From positions 248,001 through 312,000 of the forward strand of contig WHVA01000030.1 in NCBI GenBank assembly GCA_015179125.1: a DNA stretch of 64,000 bases, read 5' to 3'. This document shows, one piece after another, positions 56,501 to 64,000 of the stretch. Made by a program: the position numbers and the translations under genes. The DNA comes from Gautieria morchelliformis (lineage: Eukaryota; Basidiomycota; Agaricomycetes; Gomphales; Gomphaceae). How positions within the stretch are numbered: position 1 is the first letter of the stretch; each line of letters begins with the position of its first letter. The notes beneath the pieces were generated by a model that made no database searches, was not told the DNA's origin, and was given only the letters and a program-made list of their open reading frames with translations.

Positions 56501-57930
56501 GGAGTAACACCGCTGCTGAGCATCAAAGAGTTTTTGAACAGTAAATTCCCAGTAAAGGCGGTCAGATGGTTCTCGAGCCTTGGCCTTATGCTGCAAACCA
56601 ATGTTCATTTTGATTGAATTTTTGTTGGTGCAGGCACACTCACATAGTTTACACTGCCTGCCCTCTTTATGGATTCTCACGCCTTCAATGGGGCATAAAC
56701 CTGGGAGAGGTGGGGTGAGGCCCTTTTGGGAATTGGGGATGCCCTACTTAAGACAAGCACAGGTGACCAACTGGTCAAAGGCCTGATGGTCTGGGGTTTC
56801 GAGAGGTCCCTTAGGGTAATGCTTTCGCAACCATCAAACCTGTTTCTATTCACATTGCCATTGGACTCCGCATACCTTGCCCACCTCTTCAACCACTTTA
56901 GTGACCGCAGTCCTCTCTATTCAACACATGAAACAGGTCCATCTGCCCTCTGCCCTATACCATTACTGACCCATTCCACTCTTATCAGCCCTCCCTTGCA
57001 TAAATATCTAGCTCCCCATACTTGTTGCCCCAACCTTTCAGATTGACCTTTCTACCCAACCCCCAACCCCTGCCAATGCCTGGTTGTCCTTTGTGCCACT
57101 TCATGAGCAGCCAAAGTCCTGTTCTACAGGAACACATGACCCTATCCCACCCTGGATACAGCGAGTTCCCAGGCTTGTTCCCTTTTGGTCCTCTAGTTAT
57201 TCTTAGCCTGACACTGCACTCACTCTAGCCTCAAAACCACCTTCCCACCCCAACCCTCAGTCACTCCCTGCCAGTGCTCTCAATCCCCACTGGTCCCCAA
57301 CACCACATCACCCATGCTTTTGGAGGCAAGGCCCCTCCTGATCAAGGTAAGCCCCACCTCTCTTCAGACTCAAACGAATACTCATCTCCATCTTCTAGCT
57401 CCCTCACCTAGGATCTTTCCTCCCCATACTGCATTACCCACCACCCACTATCCCTACCCCAACTCATTGCGTGATAGAGCTCATCTCTTGCAACTTTTGT
57501 CTTTTCAGGCTAATCATGTTACCCTGAGTTACCCTGAGTATTTGTGTTAAGTGTTCCGGCATATTCATGCCAGAACCAAATTGATCCAAGCTGCCCGAAG
57601 ATATGTACTGACACGTGTAGAGCCACGTGTGGGTCTAGGTGATGCAAGGAAGGATGAGATTGAGGAGGGGAGTGGTTAAATGGAGGGGCGGCAGCCAATG
57701 AGGTCCAATATGGCTGGACAGGCAAGGGTGGGCCGATTAGAGTGGAATGAGTTCTTAATGGGCTGGGTAGGAGGGCCAGAGGATGTGTTCCAGGTGTTGA
57801 ATGGAGCCTTATAGGGCCAGAGGACTGTGCTGATGGAAGCTGTTGAAGAGGATGCAGAGATAGGCGGAGTCTAATGGGAATTTGAATTGAAACAAGTGTT
57901 TGATGTTTGGGAGTGGGAAGGGTATTCAAT
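56501..57930. other. Unassigned repeat-like DNA with a C2H2 motif
   Basis: The minus strand 56700-56504 carries CKLCECACTNK...H-type Cys/His residues that would open the gene interrupted by the MITE. On the plus strand a frame around 57070-57150 contains CPLC-x12-H-x4-H, a C2H2-like spacing, but the context is Pro/Ser/Leu low complexity. No gene can be defended. Confidence 0.3.
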
Positions 57931-58120
57931 TGTGTTCAACTCACATTGTAACCTATTGAGCAGGAATTAGCAAGAAAGGAGGGCCACTTGACCCTTGAAT
58001 AGCTGGGCTTGGGTTAATGTTGGCAATGTTTCAAATGGGGACAGAAGGGTAAGAATGTTTGAAAGGTTTCCAATGGCAGTATTACTACTTAAGGGATCAC
58101 AGGCCCTGCCAAAAATGGGG

Positions 58121-58308
58121 TCAAGTGGTATAGGAGAACCTGGTCATGGGGTGATTGTCAACTATTAAACAAATGCTACTGTATGAATAGGATTGACCCT
58201 TTTTCAACATAAGGTCAAGCAGTATAGAAAAATCCTGTCACAGGGCAATTATCAACTATTAAACGAATGCGAGTGTATGAATGGGATTGACCCTTTTTCA
58301 AATTGATA
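58121..58308. repeat. 94-bp tandem duplication
   Basis: Copies start at 58121 and 58215; both contain TCAACTATTAAAC.AATGC and GGATTGACCCTTTTTCAA. They differ at several bases, so the duplication is not fresh. No coding is involved. Confidence 0.8.
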
Positions 58309-58799
58309 TATGAGGGTGTTTGTATAGGAACAAGAAATCAGACTGCCACAGGAGAAGGATGGTATTGAAGAGTATGTTGAAATCCAGACGACAACTGACC
58401 ACTCACTATCCCCATTCCTTCTCTATAACCGACCTTTCTTTATTCACCACCTAGTATAGATTATATAACTACTATACAGTGGCGCTACAGACTCTCTCTG
58501 ATGCCATCTAGGTTTGTGAGCTGCCTATAGAAGTTGCTCTCACAATAGAGTAGGTGTCTGTCATAGTCAGGGGATAGTATGTGGCATCAAGGATTTCTTC
58601 CACTTTGGTAGAACTGTGCCTCCCATTCTAATACAGTAGAATGAGGTGCAATCTAAACAAAGATGACAATCAGATCAGGAGCCGTGGATATGGTAGTGCT
58701 GTGGACCTTGGCAGGATTCATATTTAATACCTCAAGGCTGGAAGAGGCCATGGCTCAGGATAAAGCTACATAGGCCTGACCTGTAATGGAAGAATTAGG

Positions 58800-61440
58800 C
58801 ATGGCATGCAGTGGAGGGGGAGGGAGTGATTTTGGCATATACCTTTTTGAATAATGCCTTTAAGATCCACTCACATGCAGCCGAGAGTCTGATATTGAGA
58901 TTTGTGGATAGAAATGGCCCAAGAGAGAATGAGGGGAAGCTAAGAGGTGGGGTAAGCAATAAACAGGTCGTGTAAATGGAAAATCCATACCTGCCGGCAA
59001 GAGGCCTGAACCCCGACCTCAGGCAATTCAAGTCCAAGAGCACTAGGACTTCTTGGTGGATGGAAGCACCATCAGGCCCAATGAGGGCGAAGCGTACCAA
59101 GGGGTACTTTGCCAGGCCTAACAGCAGGCAGATAGCTTCCTTGTCTACAGAAAGACTTTCATAGTGATTGGGAAGGATGAACCCAGTCACTATGCCCACG
59201 CATCTGTTGAAAAGTAGGCTGGCATAGTTTTGAGGCGGGGGTAGCTTTTGATAAGTATGACCTGGGCTCCCACCCTGAGCTCAAATTGTGCAGGGACCAT
59301 AAGAGAACTTAGGAGGGTTTGGCGGTCTTCAGGGTCAGTGACCCAACCGCTGTCCTAGCCAAGGTAAAAAAAGGTGGGATGTGGGTGTTTTGGAACCCTT
59401 CAAGACTCTGGTGTTATTGCTAACACTTCAATCTATCAGAACGTGTCATTTACGAGACTTCAAAAATATTAAACAATGCCGTAGCACAACTCCGTAAATA
59501 ATTTAATATTTGTACCTTAGTTGCAATCCATGTAAGAACTACTCGAAGTTAATACAGCTAGAAGGCAATGCATTTCTTAGCAGCACTGAGCAATAAACTA
59601 AAAGACTGTAGGTTCGAGGGCACTCGGGGTCCCAGAGTATTCCAAAATATGAGGGAATGTGCTTAGCAGGCGAGTTTATAAATGGACTGACCTGATAATC
59701 TACCAACCCACTGCAATTAAACAAGATGCAAAGAATAGAATCTAAAGCGGCTTTTACAAGTAACAGGAATTGACTTGTGAAAGATATTAACCAGGAAAAT
59801 CAACTGATCAACTCTCTCGAGTATTGGAGTGTGAATGGCAAGACTATCAATTGACAGACTCACTCTGTAGAATTTCACCCGGAGGATTAGTCTAGGTGGC
59901 TAAGCAGTAAAGTAACTACTTAACAAGGAATTAGACACTAAAGTAAGTGAATATCCCTAGCTGGGATTAGTATCTTAGTAAGATGCAAGTCACACAAGTC
60001 ACGTGTAGGATAGAAGCAGTAGATTGCTAGATTGGATGATTCAAGGGGGTCAGAATGGCCTCCTTTTATATTGTAAAATACACAGGATTACATAAGATGG
60101 GGTTCTTCTATCTATTAGGCAAGTGATGTCATATGTAAATATTTGCACTGCTAAAACACACCCTTGTAACTATTGTGGTGTGTTTATACAAAGAACTGAA
60201 AATAGATAGCCAATTACCTTCCCTGGTTTGCATAGCTTTTCACAGCTATATACAGCCTTACACTGCCTTGCACAGCCCTGCACAGCCCCTATGACATCAA
60301 GGGACCTGTTTGGTGTCATAGCATTGTGTTTGGAGGATCCATTCATCCAGTAGGCTTTGCTAAACCTGCACCCTAGTTTTGGCTTTGTATGTCTTTGTAT
60401 GACTTTATATGCAGCCTTGCACAGCCATGGTTGCTACGATGCAAGTCATGTGCCTGCTGGGTTTGAATTGCACAGGCTTGTGTAAGCAGTAGAGGATGCA
60501 TTCAGTCTCAGTGGCTAAGTTTGAGTGAGCCAAGGTGCCGGAGTTGTAGGTGCTTGAGTGCCTGCAACTCCAAATTCAGGGTTTGTGGATAGCTCCGGCC
60601 GGAGTTTGAAACTGAGTGGCTGTGGCAGAGTTGTGGATGTGTGTGGGTTCATAACTCTGCCTGACAGAATAAAGAGTTTTTGAGCCAGGGAAGTCAAGTT
60701 AAATGGCAAAAAAATAAGAGGAAAATCGAGAAATATTTGAATAGTGTTTTCCCAATAATAGCCACATATATTTGCTACTACCAGCTGGGAAAACAAGGTT
60801 TTAAACAATTTTAATCCTTTTTTTTGTGAGGCTTTTCATTAGCAACGGTTCTCACACAGTGGGAGTATTTTCAATCTTCTTTGGTTGGTATTGTGGACCT
60901 GGTTGCGAAGTGGAAAACTGTGCACAGTGATATAAGTGGGGAGGGCACCCTGATAGGTGGAGAACCTATAAAAACTCAGTGCGAGTAAGCAAACGTCAGG
61001 TAGAATGGGATACAACGGCAACCTGGGTCTGCCTGGCGGCACACACACTTGAGAATAAAGGTGTGTTGAATGGTGGAGGACCAGTTTTTCGCCTGGAAGG
61101 CAAACTTGGCTGTACTGCGCTTTGGGGGGATAGGAGGCAGCTAGAAGAAATCCCCAGTAAGAATGAGCTGGAGCCTAGCCAAGGGAAGGCGGGGTTATTT
61201 GCGCAAGGTTTGAGCCATTTGGCAGAGCTTGTCGAAGATGTCCCCATCGAGCATTCCAGCTGTGTGGAGTGTTTATGTTATGAGTAGACAGGAGAGCAGG
61301 GGACAGAGGTACCTTTGTCAATGACAAGGCATTCGGCTCTGCACCAGCGGAAGAGGATGGCAGTGTTGGATGGCCAGCGTTCTGAATAGATATACTCAGA
61401 GGCAGTTTTTTCACTGGTGCCAATACCTGCCCAAGATTTC
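58800..61440 (-). pseudogene. Pif1-type DNA helicase pseudogene, split by solo LTR B
   Basis: Minus strand, from 61440 down: SWAGIGTSEKTASEY, LVIDK then an intron (about 61303-61264) and GMLDGDIFDKL (helicase motif II region), LILTGDFFQLPP-like frame at about 61190-61130, RNQVHNTNQRRLK near 60900, then, past the LTR (59386-60858), DPEDRQTLLSS, QFELRVGAQVILIK, and after another frame shift NYASLLFNRCVGIVTGF and KYPLVRFALI. These are Pif1-family motifs in order. The Walker A region upstream and the C-terminal helicase motifs are missing. Several shifts and the LTR make it dead. Pif1 helicases occur in genomes and in Helitrons; I see no Helitron Rep domain, so the source is open. Confidence 0.8.
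59386..60858 (+). mobile_element. Solo LTR B, 1473 bp, inserted in the helicase pseudogene
   Basis: Starts TGTTTTGGAACCC and ends GGTTCTCACACA, flanked by perfect GTGGG (59381-59385 and 60859-60863). Its body is near-identical to LTR A at most positions I compared (for example the segment around AAACTAAAAGACTGTAGGTT). It has no internal coding. Confidence 0.9.
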
Positions 61441-62340
61441 AGTATGTAGCCACAATGTGATAAGTGTTGTGAATCCAGTAGTATTTTTCCTATGATTTCT
61501 AGTATTTTTCCCACTCTTCTAGCTAGTGATCTGTCTGTTGTCACATTCCTGTGGCACTTCAGTGACTCGTCACCAGTCATAATACTGGCTACTCTCTCAC
61601 CCATGTTCCAAGACTTTGTGCCAGTATCCCACCTCTATGACTGGCCTGTATAAGTAGCTAGACCACTAGTTACAACAAATCGATCGGTTTCAGCCCATCC
61701 ACTCACATAGTTTGAGTCCGGTTGAGTGAGTTAACAGCAGTCCTCACTAGTGTTTCATCTCGCGCATTGCACATCATGTTCCGTTCCGTCTTTGTCTCCA
61801 TCTCCCTCCTTGTACCCCCACAACAGATTAAGAGTCTCAGTCTCACCGACGGCGAGCTAGATCCAACCACACTGTTACACTACGCGCACTACGTTCCACA
61901 TACATACTGGTCGAACGATCCCGCACTCATCGTTTATCAAGTTTCAACAACTCGCTCCTCGTCACCTACCCCATTGAACATGCTCATCATCTTGAGCTTC
62001 AGCACCCACTTACACTTCCAACAAGCACCACGCCCGTTTCACTAGTTTAGATCCAGCTGCACTTCAGTGGGAGCTGCCCCATACTATACACTCATCCACT
62101 GCGCCAGACACTATCAGCGCATCCATCTGCGCACATTGTGCAAATCTGTCCATGGATCAAACCAGGCATCACAGGAACGGAAGGGTGTAGGGGAATGGCT
62201 GTTCAACCAGCCCTAGTCTTTTCTGTTTGTCTTGACAACATATAAAAACACTTTTGAAGAATTAACAGTTCCTGTATGCTGTTAATATAACTGGGGAAAG
62301 GCTTTTCAAACATTCCTCTAGGTATCCTATATTTTTCCTT
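61441..62340. other. LTR-like promoter block, family unresolved
   Basis: TATAAGTAG at 61649-61657 is the same promoter word as in the copia and CACTA-inserted LTR blocks. A short open frame (61722-62045) and Ser/Leu-rich translation are not distinctive. Ends were not found. Confidence 0.35.
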
Positions 62341-63030
62341 ATTTTTCCAAAGCCTCCATGGCTCAAACTACCATTTATCTGTCTTTACAGAGTTGTGGAT
62401 CCTCTAGCACCCACAACTCTGTTCCGGGCGCTCTATTTCAAACTCCGCCAAGCACCTCCACGGTGGCCACATTTTCAGACTTATGGTCACCCAAGCACCC
62501 ACAAGTCCGGCAGGATGGCTCTCTCAGTATTTCCAGCTGAGTCCCAAACAGTTGCTATATAGCCATAGCAACTGTGCAGCCTGTTTGGCTTCACCAAACA
62601 GTGGGGATCTTGGTCAGTCATGACAACTAGGCTGTACCAGGCTATGCTCAGCTGTGCTAAGCAGTGCTCTTAGTAATTATGGCTACAGAGCCCTAATTGG
62701 CTCAGAACTGCTTACTCAGCTTCTGAGTACCAAAACATAGCTATCTGGAGATACAGCCTCAATGACTCAACCAAACCAGGCACACCTTGGTGAGTCAGGA
62801 GTACATGACTCAGCCAAGCTGTGCTATGGCACATGACCCTTTTCAGTGAGTCATTCCTGACAAATCAGAGCTTTGATAGCAATCATGGTAGAGTCCCCTG
62901 GAAACAGCCAGTGCCTTCCAACCCTTTCTTCCATCTTCCTCAAGCTTCTTCTCCCATTACTCTATTAGAAAGCAGCTCAGTGGGTTGTGGGCGTTGAGCT
63001 TATGTCAGGTTTTAGGTCAGCCTTAGTCAG
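62341..63030. other. Low-complexity CT/CAG repeats, no gene
   Basis: Contains scattered words such as CAGCTGTGCTAAGCAGTG and multiple TGACTCA-like repeats. No gene or RNA seen. Confidence 0.35.
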
Positions 63031-63245
63031 CTGGCCAATCGGACGCGAGCGGCGCAGCCACAAGCCAAGAACGCTGCGCAGCATGGTCACGTGACCGTTT
63101 GCGTTCCAAATTAGGTCAGCGGCGAGCGGTGCAGCCGCGAGCATAGAACGCTGCGCAGCGGTCATGTGACCCATTTGCGACCAGCGTGCGCATATGCGAG
63201 CGTGGTCCGTGCACGACATGCATGCGTGGTATAAAGGCCGAACGG
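63031..63245 (+). promoter_or_regulatory. GC-rich palindromic promoter-like block with TATA box
   Basis: Two degenerate direct copies (63032-63106 and 63113-63182) share GCTGCGCAGC (63073-63082; 63150-63159), a self-complementary decamer, each followed by a palindromic E-box form, GGTCACGTGACC (63085-63096), or its variant GGTCATGTGACC (63160-63171). A TATAAAG lies at 63230-63236. This organisation is typical of a promoter, here probably of a retroelement rather than a host gene since no open frame follows. Confidence 0.5.
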
Positions 63246-63323
63246 TAAGGAGGGAACACCAGGAACCTGCCCAACCGGTGATTCCTCTCTCTGCTGTCTG
63301 CTCTGTCTGCTGTCTCCTCCTTT

Positions 63324-64000
63324 AGCTGGCTGGCTGGCTATTGCTTTGGCTGGCTGGCTATCTATTGGCTTGGCTGGCTTTCTATTAGGAGGTAATATCT
63401 TTTTTTTAATGCATTGCCATGTATTTTATTTTATTTGTGTTGGTAATTTTATTGGTTCCTTTTTTTTTTTCATCATAGAGTATTGTCACATGTGCATTAT
63501 ATTTTTGTGATTTTTTTCGAAAATATATTTAAATAACATCCAAAGGCTGCTGAAAAAAATAATTCTAATATCAATATTTTTCAGGTATTTTTCGAAAATT
63601 GACATCAATAACTTTCCTCTAAAATTAATGACAATAGATTCTGCTTTTAAATGTTATTGTTTTATTTACTGTAAAGCCGCTTACCAGCCACTCCTCTCTG
63701 GCTATACTGGTGGCTGGCTTACTATGGCTTTGGCTGGGCTCTGGGTTTCTCTGTCAGTCTCTGGGCTTCTCTGGCTTTGGCTGGGCATTAATAACAGCTT
63801 CTGCTTCAATGTACTGTACTTGTTTGACATTTTTTTCGCAAATAGATATCAATAAATTATCCTGACTTTGTGAAAATTGACAATAGCTCCAGGCTAAATG
63901 TACAGTGCATTTTTTTGAGATTTTTCGAAAAATAGATAATCCTAACTTTGCTAAAATTAATAACAGCTTCATGTACTGGTCATTTTTTTGACACTTTTTT
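63324..64000. repeat. CTGG microsatellite and T-rich tandem repeats
   Basis: CTGG-rich runs at 63324-63385 and 63690-63785 flank a T-rich region in which a degenerate unit, containing TTTTTTCGAAAATAGAT-like and CTAAAATTAATGACAATAG-like words, recurs at roughly 63540-63640, 63820-63890 and 63910-63990. Non-coding. The repeat runs past the end of the window. Confidence 0.6.

Noticed and set aside
57070..57150. C2H2 zinc-finger gene
   Set aside because: A single Cys/His spacing in Pro/Ser-rich sequence without splice-supported context.

Overview
This window is nuclear DNA of a filamentous basidiomycete, most likely an Agaricomycete. The evidence is many short GT-AG introns (48-66 bp, up to 21 per gene), the gene repertoire (Fus3/Kss1-type MAP kinase, HET-C, an Rrm4-type RNA-binding protein, a BTB plus CAP-Gly protein) and the transposon families present. 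Nothing in the sequence fixes a genus.

Left half (about 1-31,000), gene-bearing: seven well-supported spliced genes. In order: a CCCH zinc-finger protein (3790-5996, +), an mpaB/rubber-oxygenase-like membrane protein (6680-8370, +), a BTB/POZ plus CAP-Gly protein (9276-13040, +), a mitochondrial pyruvate/branched-chain dehydrogenase kinase (13951-15628, +), a G3BP-like NTF2+RRM+RGG protein (17162-18930, -), a mating/filamentation-type MAP kinase (21624-23104, +), HET-C (23791-27374, +) and a three-RRM plus MLLE protein of Rrm4 type (27819-30577, -). That makes eight with Rrm4. Every exon chain was joined by hand and closes in frame. The first 3.7 kb holds only a transposase fragment, a 246-bp inverted-repeat MITE and a 63-bp tandem repeat with intron-like ends. 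No operon logic applies; the genes look like independent housekeeping or regulatory loci.

Right half (about 31,000-64,000), repeat island: nested mobile elements with one apparently intact host-like gene (41381-42786, -). Minus-strand debris of a Tad-like LINE (31900-37085) adjoins a PIF/Harbinger transposase fragment and carries a solo LTR. A 3'-truncated Ty1/copia element lies at about 38937-41008. A 7.7-kb CACTA (EnSpm) DNA transposon with recognisable ends spans 43181-50884; it has a tnp2-type transposase on the minus strand, broken by a solo LTR with a 5-bp target duplication, and two spliced accessory genes on the plus strand. Beyond it are a Utp14 pseudogene (53801-55075), a 410-bp palindromic CACTA-ended MITE inserted in a reading frame (56091-56500), a Pif1-type helicase pseudogene split by a solo LTR (58800-61440), and promoter-like and low-complexity DNA to the end.

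The clearest new structure is the insertion record. Three solo LTRs of one size class (1454, 1473 and 1472 bp) start TGTTTTGGAAC, end in CA, and sit in G-rich 5-bp target duplications (GTGGA/GCGGA, GTGGG, GGTGG). A fourth, unrelated solo LTR sits in CCCTG, and the palindromic MITE sits in GGA. Solo LTRs with host-gene debris suggest an old island shaped by LTR-LTR recombination.
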